A stretch of 64,000 bases of DNA from Mariniphaga sediminis (GTDB lineage: Bacteria > Bacteroidota > Bacteroidia > Bacteroidales > Prolixibacteraceae), in the NCBI RefSeq assembly GCF_003573545.1, contig NZ_QWET01000001.1:558001-622000 (forward strand), written 5' to 3'. Shown piece by piece: positions 52,040 to 59,996 of the stretch. A program made the translations under genes and the position numbers. A model generated the notes under the pieces. That model searched no databases. It saw only the letters and a program-made list of their open reading frames with translations, and was not told the origin of the DNA. Every line of letters begins with the position of its first letter. Positions within the stretch are counted from its first letter, which is position 1.

Positions 52040-53047
52040 TTATTTAAAATAGGAATTGTACCATTTTACAAATTCCCCGATACCTTTTTCCAGCGGGGTA
52101 TCGGGGGAATATCCCAAATTTTTCTGAAGGTCGCTAACATCTGCAAATGTTTTATACACATCCCCGGGCTGCATTTCCCTATATTCTTTCACTGCTTTCT
52201 TCCCCAGCGCCTTTTCAATTGTTTCGATGAAATCCAACAGTTTAACCGGGGTTGAATTTCCGATATTATAAATTTGATAAGGCGGACTTTCTGCAGGAAT
52301 TCCTGCCAATACCTTGACCACACCTTCCACAATATCATCGATGTAGGTAAAATCCCGGTACAAATCGCCGTGGTTGAACACCTTTATGGGCGTTCCTTCC
52401 AAAATGGCCCGGGTAAAAAGGAAATAGGCCATGTCGGGCCTTCCCCAGGGACCGTAAACCGTAAAAAAGCGAAGCCCGGTGGCCGGAATGTTATAAAGAT
52501 GGCTGTATGTATACGCCATCAGCTCATTGCTTTTTTTTGTGGCAGCGTATAAACTTATGGGGTGGTCCACCGGATCGGATGTGGAAAGCGGCATTTTGGA
52601 ACTATTGCCGTACACACTGGAAGAACTGGCGTAAACCAGGTGTTTTACCGGATGGTGCCGGCAGGCTTCCAAAATGTTCATAAAGCCTGCAATATTGCTG
52701 TTTATATAGGCATGCGGGTTTTCAATACTGTAGCGCACGCCGGCCTGTGCCGCCAGGTTACAAACAAAATCAAAATTCTCGGTTTCAAACAAATGATTCA
52801 GAGCTTCACGGTCCTCAAGGTTCATTCGTACAAAAGAATAACCTGCATCCTTTGTACTGGTAATTTTTTGATTCCAGTTTGCGGAATCCTTTGAAATACC
52901 CGCCTCCCGGAGCCTTGAGAATTTTAATTCAGGAGAATAATAGTCATTGATGTTGTCAATTCCCACAACTGAAGCCCCTTGCTTCAGCAGTTTATTCACG
53001 AGGTGAAACCCAATAAATCCGGCAGAACCTGTCACCAGTATTTTCAT
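52040..53047 (-). CDS. NAD-dependent epimerase, UDP-glucuronate 4-epimerase-like
   Basis: A 335-residue short-chain dehydrogenase/epimerase. The NAD site is TGSAGFIGFHLVNKLL (about 7-22), followed by VVGIDNINDYYSPELKFSRL, the pattern of UDP-glucuronate 4-epimerases. The active-site pair is in SSSSVYG (about 126-132) and YAATKKSNE (about 151-159). The C-terminal region has DFTYIDDIVEGVVKVL. It likely converts UDP-glucuronate to UDP-galacturonate for cell-surface glycans. I chose the ATG at 53047; a TTG two codons earlier is also open. It follows cysN by 7 bp. Confidence 0.87.
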   Translation of the reverse strand: MKILVTGSAGFIGFHLVNKLLKQGASVVGIDNINDYYSPELKFSRLREAGISKDSANWNQKITSTKDAGYSFVRMNLEDREALNHLFETENFDFVCNLAAQAGVRYSIENPHAYINSNIAGFMNILEACRHHPVKHLVYASSSSVYGNSSKMPLSTSDPVDHPISLYAATKKSNELMAYTYSHLYNIPATGLRFFTVYGPWGRPDMAYFLFTRAILEGTPIKVFNHGDLYRDFTYIDDIVEGVVKVLAGIPAESPPYQIYNIGNSTPVKLLDFIETIEKALGKKAVKEYREMQPGDVYKTFADVSDLQKNLGYSPDTPLEKGIGEFVKWYNSYFK

Positions 53048-53054
53048 TTCCAAA

Positions 53055-54980
53055 CTATTTTAAAGGAAAAATTTTGTTTTTCTCCAGGTAATCCGAAATC
53101 CGATCAAGGTTGAGTTCATTTTCTTCGGGGTTAAATACGAGATTTGCATGGGCTGGTTTCTCAAATTCCAAATCAGCCCCCGGTAGGTTTTCCGTTTCGC
53201 CCTTGTCGGCTTTTTTGTACAATTCAGGTTTGTTGTTTCGGCAGTACTCCAGCGAAGCATCCATAAAAAACAGGTGAAACTTGTCTTGTCCGATAATTTC
53301 TGATACCTGTCCGCGAATGGAGTTATTTCGCGAAATAAAGGAACAGATTGTAATAATTCCCTGGTCATTAAGGATTTTACAGATATGGGCTACCCGACGC
53401 AGGTTTTCTGCCCGGTCGGCAGGTGAAAAATCCAGTTCGCGGCTAAGGCCGGGGCGCACCGAACTGCCATCCAGCAATACTACGGTGGCGCCATCATCAA
53501 ATAACTTTTTTTCAAGGCTGAATGCCAGCTCATTTTTACCCGAGCCGTGTAATCCTGTGAACCAAAGGGTCATCCCTTTCTGGTTGAACCTTTTTTCTCT
53601 GCTTTCGGCGGAGATTAACGATTTTCCTTTCCGGATTGTTTCTTTTTCAACATCGGTAATCCTCGAAGGCAGGTTTTTACTGTCGAGCTTATCAAGAATC
53701 ATTCCTACGGCCACGGTATTGTTTGTAACCGGATGTATCAATACAAAAGAACCGGTGTTCTTATTTTTTTTATACGGATCGAAAAAGAGGGGCTTGGCAG
53801 TAGTTAGCACAGCCCGGCCGATTTCATTGAGTGTGAGATTTTTTACTTCGGATTTTTCCAGTGTATTTACATCCACTTTATGGCGAATCATATCGATTCG
53901 GGCACGTGTAGTGTTGGTGGTTTGTTTCAGAAAAAACTGGGTGGAAATATCCATGGGCTCTTCATCCATCCAAACCAGCATCGCTTCGAAATGACGTTCC
54001 ATGCGCGGCAGATTATCCGGGTTGACCAGCATTTCACCACGGGAGATGTCTATTTCGTCTTCCAGCACTAGCGTAACCGATTGGGGAGGAAATGCCTGTT
54101 CCTGGTCGCCATCGTATCCCGGAATGGCCTTTACTTTTGATGTTTTGCGCGATGGCAATGCCATAATTGAATCACCCGGTTTGACAATGCCAGAGGCTAC
54201 TTGTCCGGCAAAACCGCGGAAGTCGCGATCGGGACGGAGTACATACTGCACCGGGAACCGGAAATCGTCGTAGTTGCGGTCGCTGCTAACATGCACTGCT
54301 TCCAGGAATTCAAGCATGCTTTTCCCATGGTACCAGGGCATTTTGGGTGAAAGCTCCACCACATTGTCACCTTTGAGCGCCGAAAGGGGAATGAAATTTA
54401 CATCCGGGATATCAAGTTGGGTTACAAATTTTTTGTAGTCGGAACATATATCGTCGAAAATTTTTTGACTGAAATCTACCAGGTCCATTTTATTTACAGC
54501 CAACACAACATGTTTGATGCCAAGCAATGACACTAAAAAGGTGTGCCGGCGGGTTTGGGTAATTACTCCTTTGGTGGCATCGATGAGGATGATGGCCAGG
54601 TTTGCAGTGGAACCGCCTGTAATCATGTTACGGGTGTATTGTTCGTGTCCCGGTGTGTCCGCAATAATAAACTTTCGTTTCGCTGTGGAGAAATAGCGGT
54701 AAGCCACATCTATGGTAATTCCTTGTTCCCGTTCTGCTTTCAGTCCGTCGAGTAGCAGCGCATAGTCAATGTCTTCACCGGCATGTCCTACCCGTTTGCT
54801 GTCACGTTCCAGCGCTGCCAGCTGGTCTTCGTAAATCATTTTACTGTCGAACATCAATCGTCCGATGAGGGTCGATTTTCCATCATCAACCGAACCGGCG
54901 GTCAACAGCCGGAGCAGGTCTTTTTTCTGATCCTGATCAAGGAAAGCGCGGATGTCAAGATTGTTTGTTAGTGTTGTCAT
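53055..54980 (-). CDS. cysNC: Sulfate adenylyltransferase large subunit fused to degenerate APS-kinase domain (CysN-CysC)
   Basis: A 641-residue fusion. The N-terminal GTPase half is intact: [14 protein letters not shown] (about 29-42, P-loop), [12 protein letters not shown] (switch II), NKMDLV (about 163-168). It drives ATP-sulfurylase activity with CysD. The C-terminal half (about 470-641) aligns with APS kinase, but its P-loop reads GLHGSGKNE (Lys482-Asn483; Ser/Thr expected after Lys). The DGDN motif is DGSS (Asp504, Ser506), and the FISPxR motif is [15 protein letters not shown] and the last helices are conserved. So the kinase half may be inactive or modified. It follows the four-helix-bundle element and precedes the epimerase. 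Confidence 0.92.
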   Translation of the reverse strand: MTTLTNNLDIRAFLDQDQKKDLLRLLTAGSVDDGKSTLIGRLMFDSKMIYEDQLAALERDSKRVGHAGEDIDYALLLDGLKAEREQGITIDVAYRYFSTAKRKFIIADTPGHEQYTRNMITGGSTANLAIILIDATKGVITQTRRHTFLVSLLGIKHVVLAVNKMDLVDFSQKIFDDICSDYKKFVTQLDIPDVNFIPLSALKGDNVVELSPKMPWYHGKSMLEFLEAVHVSSDRNYDDFRFPVQYVLRPDRDFRGFAGQVASGIVKPGDSIMALPSRKTSKVKAIPGYDGDQEQAFPPQSVTLVLEDEIDISRGEMLVNPDNLPRMERHFEAMLVWMDEEPMDISTQFFLKQTTNTTRARIDMIRHKVDVNTLEKSEVKNLTLNEIGRAVLTTAKPLFFDPYKKNKNTGSFVLIHPVTNNTVAVGMILDKLDSKNLPSRITDVEKETIRKGKSLISAESREKRFNQKGMTLWFTGLHGSGKNELAFSLEKKLFDDGATVVLLDGSSVRPGLSRELDFSPADRAENLRRVAHICKILNDQGIITICSFISRNNSIRGQVSEIIGQDKFHLFFMDASLEYCRNNKPELYKKADKGETENLPGADLEFEKPAHANLVFNPEENELNLDRISDYLEKNKIFPLK

Positions 54981-54984
54981 TGTT

Positions 54985-55498
54985 ATTTTGTTGCTGGTTA
55001 TTTGTTACTTGTTGCTTGTTGTTGGTTGCTGGTTAGGTTTTCCAACTCTTTTCCACATACTGTATAAACTTGTATATTTTCATTCCGAGAATTTCATATC
55101 CTTCGGCTAGTTCGTTCCATCCTTTTTTATCAGGATAAAGGGCAACGATAGTTTTTATTTGATTTGCGCATTCATCATTTGATGCCTGAGCGTAAATTAG
55201 AAATTTTGTAAAATCGGCCTTGTAGCGTCTTCTTCCATATCCTTCTACAATCTGATCTTTTATACTTTTAGATGATCGTCTTACTTGAGCACCCTGTTCA
55301 TACAATTCAAAATGTGGCAATTCAAGACTAAGCTTATGAACTTTTAATGAGAGTTCAAATGCTATTTTGTAAATATCTAAGTCTTTGTAACTCCCCATTT
55401 TCACTATTTGTGGTTTTCAAATATTAACCTTTTCATAGATTTATTGTATAGCCTTTTACCAGTAAACGAGTAACCGGCAACCAGTAACAAGTAACACG
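54985..55498. mobile_element. Inverted-repeat-bounded unit holding a four-helix-bundle gene, wedged between cysD and cysN
   Basis: The arms are built from GTTACTKGTTGCYGG-like units: left arm about 54985-55036 (GTTGCTGGTTATTTGTTACT ...) and right arm about 55456-55498, which on the minus strand reads GTTACTTGTTACTGGTTGCC. The two arms are imperfect inverted repeats. The unit starts about 5 bp before cysN and ends about 10 bp before the cysD stop codon, so it fills the gap. The left arm includes the 3' end of the enclosed gene. It looks like an inserted cassette; mobility itself is inferred. Confidence 0.5.
55033..55398 (-). CDS. Four-helix bundle protein (23S rRNA intervening-sequence type)
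   Basis: A 121-residue all-helical protein of the S23/IVP family (four-helix bundle proteins). Recognisable stretches are YKDLDIYKIAFELSLKVHKL, RRSSKSIKDQIVEGYGRR (shortened, with the family Arg/Ser/Ile pattern), DFTKFLIYAQASNDECANQI, and a last helix WNELAEGYEILGMKIYKFIQ. Family members occur in 23S rRNA intervening sequences and as scattered genes, and their role is not established. I chose the ATG at 55398; a GTG two codons earlier would be the alternative. The gene lies within the inverted-repeat unit and breaks the cysD-cysN pair. Confidence 0.9.
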   Translation of the reverse strand: MGSYKDLDIYKIAFELSLKVHKLSLELPHFELYEQGAQVRRSSKSIKDQIVEGYGRRRYKADFTKFLIYAQASNDECANQIKTIVALYPDKKGWNELAEGYEILGMKIYKFIQYVEKSWKT

Positions 55499-55508
55499 CA
55501 GACAACCT

Positions 55509-56417
55509 CTAGAAATATCCTTCTCTTTTCTTTTGTTCCATGCTGGCTTCCTGGTCGAAGTCTATGACACGGGTGGTGCGTTCTGAAACAGTGACCGTCA
55601 TCATTTCCTCTACTATTTTTTCAATGGTGTCGGCTTCTGATTCTACGGCTCCTGTGAGCGGATAACAGCCAAGGGTGCGGAAGCGAACTTTCCGCATTTG
55701 AGCTTTTTCTACCAATTCTTTAGGCATCCGGTCGTCATCTGCCATAATCAGGTTACCATCCATTTCAACAATGGGCCGTTCTTTGGAGAAATAAAGCGGC
55801 ACGATGGGGATTTCTTCCAGCCTGATATATTGCCAGATGTCCAGTTCAGTCCAGTTACTGAGGGGGAATACCCGAATCGATTCTCCTTTATGAACGCGGG
55901 CATTGTAAATATTCCACAATTCGGGGCGCTGGTTTTTCGGATCCCATTGGTGAAATTTATCGCGGAATGAAAAAATACGTTCTTTGGCGCGTGATTTTTC
56001 TTCATCCCGTCGGGCACCGCCAAATGCAGCGTCAAATTTATACTTGCTGAGTCCTTCAAGCAGCGCCTGTGTTTTCATTACATCGGTATGCACTTTGCTT
56101 CCGTGGGAAAACGGGCCAATACCGCTTTCGAACCCTTTTTTATTATAATGGACGATCAGATCCCACCCTTTTTCTTTTGCATAATTATCCCTGAATTCTA
56201 TCATTTCACGGAACTTCCATTTGGAGTCGATGTGCATGAGTGGGAACGGCACCTTGCCAGGGTAGAATGCTTTTTCGGCCAGCCGCACCATTACAGATGA
56301 GTCTTTTCCGATAGAATAAAGCATTACGGGGTTCTCAAACTCGGCCGCCACTTCACGGATAATATGAATGGCTTCGGCCTCAAGCTCACGCAGGTTTGTT
56401 AAACTGTATTCCTTCAT
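55509..56417 (-). CDS. cysD: Sulfate adenylyltransferase small subunit (CysD)
   Basis: A 302-residue ATP-sulfurylase catalytic subunit of the PAPS-reductase-like nucleotide-hydrolase fold. It has the PP-motif-containing [14 protein letters not shown] (about 35-48), the family stretches [20 protein letters not shown] and [16 protein letters not shown], and a C-terminal [19 protein letters not shown]. It makes adenylyl sulfate with CysN. The -7 element TATCTTTG on the minus strand (56536-56529) lies about 110 bp upstream. It is the first gene of the sulfate cluster. Confidence 0.95.
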   Translation of the reverse strand: MKEYSLTNLRELEAEAIHIIREVAAEFENPVMLYSIGKDSSVMVRLAEKAFYPGKVPFPLMHIDSKWKFREMIEFRDNYAKEKGWDLIVHYNKKGFESGIGPFSHGSKVHTDVMKTQALLEGLSKYKFDAAFGGARRDEEKSRAKERIFSFRDKFHQWDPKNQRPELWNIYNARVHKGESIRVFPLSNWTELDIWQYIRLEEIPIVPLYFSKERPIVEMDGNLIMADDDRMPKELVEKAQMRKVRFRTLGCYPLTGAVESEADTIEKIVEEMMTVTVSERTTRVIDFDQEASMEQKKREGYF

Positions 56418-56802
56418 GAATCTGAATAAAATATTCTACTTTCTTGAGTAACTTCTGTGAATGTAATTTTTTCTGTTACTTTATTTACAAACAATTTTTC
56501 CGGTATTTTGTCAGGCAAAATTGAAGGGCAAAGATAATACTATTCACCAAAGAAGTAGTTTTGCCATTTTGCAAATACCGGAAACATCCGTAAACGGGCA
56601 AAACGTTTCATCTATTTTTTTGTTCATGTATAATCTGTTTTTGGTTGATTCAAATTGGTCAAAAAAGGAAGTACAGAATTTTAAAAATGTAAAAGACCGG
56701 GAGATGCAGACCTCGCTTTATGTATGAAAAATTTAGAATCAGTATAAGGAATTAAAGTATGAAGTTTCTGCATGAAATGACTCCCGATCTTACTATTTTT
56801 AT
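56418..56802. other. 385-bp intergenic region (cysD / DUF4914)
   Basis: No credible gene. TATCTTTG on the minus strand (56536-56529) is a possible -7 box for cysD. A GTTTTGCC (56558-56565) / GGCAAAAC (56597-56604) inverted repeat lies further upstream. Its half-site GGCAAAA is also found in the repeat at the nqr promoter. Confidence 0.45.
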
Positions 56803-58752
56803 TTATATAAAATGATTGTTTTGTTCGTAATCTTCAATTTGGCTGAACGAGTACTGATAGCTCATCGGAATAATCTCGTTATACTCTTCCAACGTTGCAT
56901 TTGACAGGCATGCATCAATTATCCGTTTACCTGTTCTGTATAAGTCTTCCTTTAAATATTTTTGCAGCTCTTTTTTGAAAAAATCCTGTAATATTTCCGC
57001 GCCGGCATCATAACCGTCTGTACCCACTTCTATCTGATTATAAACCTTCAGAAAGCGTGTAGGAATTTTCGAGCTTTCAATCGTAAGGTAGTTTAATTCG
57101 TAACCCAGCAAGCTGCATCTCGCAGGCTGGAACTGATCACTTCTTAACCTTGCCACCCCACGCCGGGTTAAATATTCACGCATCAGGAGCTGAGGTCTAA
57201 ACCCAACTTGCCAGACTCCAATATTTTGATTCGGAACCAGGGTAAAGGTGGTTCTTGGTGTTTTAACAATCTGGTCGAGCAGCAAATTGGCATGTGTAAC
57301 ACGTTTCCCGGTAGCAAAAGGCCAGTAAGAACCAACCCCCTCGCTTTCCATGGCGCCTGTGCCAACAATGCTTGGGTTGTTGTGCCCCCTGGGAGATACA
57401 AGTCTCCAAAGCCAGGCAAGCGCCGGGGGTAAAATGTGGAACAATCCGACAATCCCGTAAGATGGATTTTCCCTGCTGCACATTGGCGTTCTGATACCAA
57501 AGCTTCTGATGTCTACCCCAACCGGATGGTTTACAATGTTTTTTACGTTGCTGCGGGGCAGGATTACCCTGGGGTTGGGGCATGGCTTGCCGGGCTCGTC
57601 CATGATATGGTCCCAAATGAGGGCCGTTGATTGTGGAACCGTATCGATATTCAGGAAAAGTAACTGTTTATCCGGGGAAATGGTTGCCTTTTCAAGGTGC
57701 GGATCGTCGCCGTATTCTTTCACGCTGTCAACCCGAACAAACCAGGCATTTTCGGCATCCAGAATGTACAGTTTACCATTTTTCTTTTGCTGGGAAGGGT
57801 GGCACAGGGCCATATCGTCAGCTACTGCCCTGAAAGAACAAAACCTGGGAATACTGATGAACCTTTCTTCCCCGTTAACCCTGTTTCTTCCAATCAGTAC
57901 ACGGCCGTCCACTTCCCGGATAATGTGCTGGTGCAATTCACTTTTTCCACCTCCGCTGGCTCCTTCGTGCATAAAGGTAGTGATGTTATCGTAGGGGCTG
58001 ATCGACTGGACGGCAGAACAGTGTGCCGTAATCCATCCTTCCTTTTCACCCTGGGTGAGTAGTACTCCGTAAAGTCCTTTTTTTGCACTTGGCCCGGGAT
58101 AAAGATTGTAGGCATAAAGTTCATGCACATTGGCTGTGCGGTTATGTACAACTACCTGTTTGCCATCGAAATGGGTGTGGCGGAATACCGGTGCAACAAA
58201 AATAACTGATTTGACTTCTGTCTTTTCTTCCAAATCCTGCGGCGCCAGAATTTGTTGTAACATCGACAGGCCCATTGCAAAAAAAGCTGCGTTGGCCGGG
58301 GCAATGGCTATGCCGACAGAACCGATGTTCTCCCTTCCGGCAAAATAGAAAAAACAAGCCAGATCCTGTTTTTTAAGCCAATCAAAGGTCTCCTCCTGAA
58401 TAGAAGAAAAAGTAAATCCATACTTTTCGCTGAAATGTTTTTTATCGGTGGGAAGGTCGTCCGCAATGGACATTGTTCCGGGGTCCCGCCGTCTCATGTA
58501 GGGTTCGGTGTAATTTGCCGAAATACCGTTTTTCACCCGGTGAACCACCGCTTCAGTATATTCCCCTTTGCCGGGGATATCATACTTTACAAAGAATTCA
58601 TTGTTTTGTTTGCCGTTGGTAGATGCATCGGCAAGTTCATCGGTTGTATTGAAAACCGTAAGGCTTTTGCACTCCTTCAATACATCCGTTACATTACCGG
58701 GCAATTGAATATTTTTTTCTGATAAAATTTTAAATAAACTGTCCATAACCAT
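56803..58752 (-). CDS. DUF4914-family protein with PEPCK-like P-loop
   Basis: A 649-residue protein matching the DUF4914 family. It contains a clear Walker A-like loop GASGGGKSE (about 264-272), embedded in TTFMHEGASGGGKSELHQH, similar in layout to the GxSGTGKT loop of ATP-dependent PEP carboxykinase. A VAPVFRHTHFDGKQVVVHNRT stretch (split for reading) lies about 60 residues before it. Further on are PIGVDIRSFGIR and GSYWPFATGKRVTHANLLL. The family is uncharacterised; a kinase- or carboxykinase-like activity is inferred from the P-loop. It sits 166 bp downstream of an XRE-cupin regulator on the same strand. Confidence 0.83.
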   Translation of the reverse strand: MVMDSLFKILSEKNIQLPGNVTDVLKECKSLTVFNTTDELADASTNGKQNNEFFVKYDIPGKGEYTEAVVHRVKNGISANYTEPYMRRRDPGTMSIADDLPTDKKHFSEKYGFTFSSIQEETFDWLKKQDLACFFYFAGRENIGSVGIAIAPANAAFFAMGLSMLQQILAPQDLEEKTEVKSVIFVAPVFRHTHFDGKQVVVHNRTANVHELYAYNLYPGPSAKKGLYGVLLTQGEKEGWITAHCSAVQSISPYDNITTFMHEGASGGGKSELHQHIIREVDGRVLIGRNRVNGEERFISIPRFCSFRAVADDMALCHPSQQKKNGKLYILDAENAWFVRVDSVKEYGDDPHLEKATISPDKQLLFLNIDTVPQSTALIWDHIMDEPGKPCPNPRVILPRSNVKNIVNHPVGVDIRSFGIRTPMCSRENPSYGIVGLFHILPPALAWLWRLVSPRGHNNPSIVGTGAMESEGVGSYWPFATGKRVTHANLLLDQIVKTPRTTFTLVPNQNIGVWQVGFRPQLLMREYLTRRGVARLRSDQFQPARCSLLGYELNYLTIESSKIPTRFLKVYNQIEVGTDGYDAGAEILQDFFKKELQKYLKEDLYRTGKRIIDACLSNATLEEYNEIIPMSYQYSFSQIEDYEQNNHFI

Positions 58753-58918
58753 CTTTTATTCTGTTTTAGTGTAACATGCCCGATGAAATATTGTTTCGTG
58801 CGGTATTACAACGGAACAAAAGTATTGTTTTGTGGTTAACTATTGAAGGAGTACTTAATTTTGATTAAGAATGGTTAAAAAAATTAATAAATACTTAATC
58901 AACCTACAGGTCTTTTTC

Positions 58919-59470
58919 TTACCCTTCCGGAGGAGTGATTATCCAGATTACCTGGGAGTTGCCTTGTGAAATGTTACGCGCAAGATGGTGACTTGCTGAG
59001 TTAAAATAAAAACTGTCATGTTTTTCCAGAATATAGCTTTTGTCATCCAGTGTAAATTCTATTTTTCCATTTAAAACAAAACAGAATTCCTGCCCCGGAT
59101 GAATTTTCATAATTCCTTCCGAGCTGGCACCTTTTTCGAATTCTACCAGGAAAGTCTCCATTTGTTTCCCGTTTCCGTGATTCGACAAAAGATACAACGT
59201 AGCGCCGGAATCGTTTCTTTCCACAAAGCTTTTCTTGTTGAACTTAACCAGGGGGTTTTTGGTCAAAATTTCATTTTCGCCAATTAACTCGCCAACTGTT
59301 GTGTATAGGCTGTCAGCTATTGATTTGAGGGTTAGGACAGAAGGAAATGCTTTGGCTTTCTCAATTTGCGACAGTGCACTTGAACTTATACCCACCTTTC
59401 GGGCAAGTTCGTTCAGTTGCATGTGTAAACTTTCTCTTTTGCGCTTTATCCGTTCCCCCAAGCGTTTCAT
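58919..59470 (-). CDS. XRE-family regulator with C-terminal cupin sensor
   Basis: A 183-residue transcription regulator. Residues about 5-60 form the helix-turn-helix (LGERIKRKRESLHMQLNELARKVGISSSALSQIEKAKAFPS; core LNELARKVGISSSALSQIE). Residues about 105-180 form a small cupin (MKIHPGQEFCFVLNGKIEFTL ... DSFYFNSASHHLARN). Such proteins bind a small ligand with the cupin and control nearby metabolic genes. The gene lies just upstream of the DUF4914 gene on the same strand, so that is its most likely target. The ligand is unknown. Confidence 0.9.
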   Translation of the reverse strand: MKRLGERIKRKRESLHMQLNELARKVGISSSALSQIEKAKAFPSVLTLKSIADSLYTTVGELIGENEILTKNPLVKFNKKSFVERNDSGATLYLLSNHGNGKQMETFLVEFEKGASSEGIMKIHPGQEFCFVLNGKIEFTLDDKSYILEKHDSFYFNSASHHLARNISQGNSQVIWIITPPEG

Positions 59471-59996
59471 AAAATTGTCTTTAAAAGAGGTAAAAATAAT
59501 GATTATTCACTATGACCCGAAAAAAAATAAAGTAATATTTAATGTTTTAAATACTACTTATTTTTAATCTTCCGGATTACAAATAGCTATTTGTTTCGTT
59601 CCGGTACAATCTGACAGAACTGTTTTATTTTTTGAGGTATAATTTTTCAAAAGAAACTTCTGCATACAACCAACATATTTTGCATTTGTCCATAATCAGA
59701 ACGGGCAAAGAGGAGAGAGGTTAAAGGAGCAGCTTGTCTACTTTGGGACAGGAATGCGGAAGAAATACTACAATATTGTTTCCGGGATGGAGCGTCTTTA
59801 GCATTTATGATAAGTTTTTTTTATTGATTTTCAACTTTTTTGTTATGTTTTAATATGTAATTAATATGTTATTATATAACTATATAATTAATACTTGATA
59901 TGTTTATTATTTATTCATTCATGTTTTTGTTAGGTTAAAAAGACTCGATTCTCTTTTTTTGCATCGTATCTTTGAAATTACAAAAACACAAAGAGT
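59471..59996. other. 526-bp divergent intergenic region (XRE-cupin / DUF4954)
   Basis: No credible gene. The stretch 59815-59945 is very AT-rich with TTAATATGT-like repeats. On the plus strand TATCTTTG (59967-59974) matches the -7 consensus 22 bp before the DUF4954 ATG, without a clear -33 box. Nothing else was seen. Confidence 0.55.
59967..59974 (+). promoter_or_regulatory. -7 element for the DUF4954-glmS transcript
   Basis: TATCTTTG fully matches TANNTTTG. It would give a leader of about 17 bases before the ATG at 59997. The -33 TTTG is not at the expected spacing. Confidence 0.4.
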
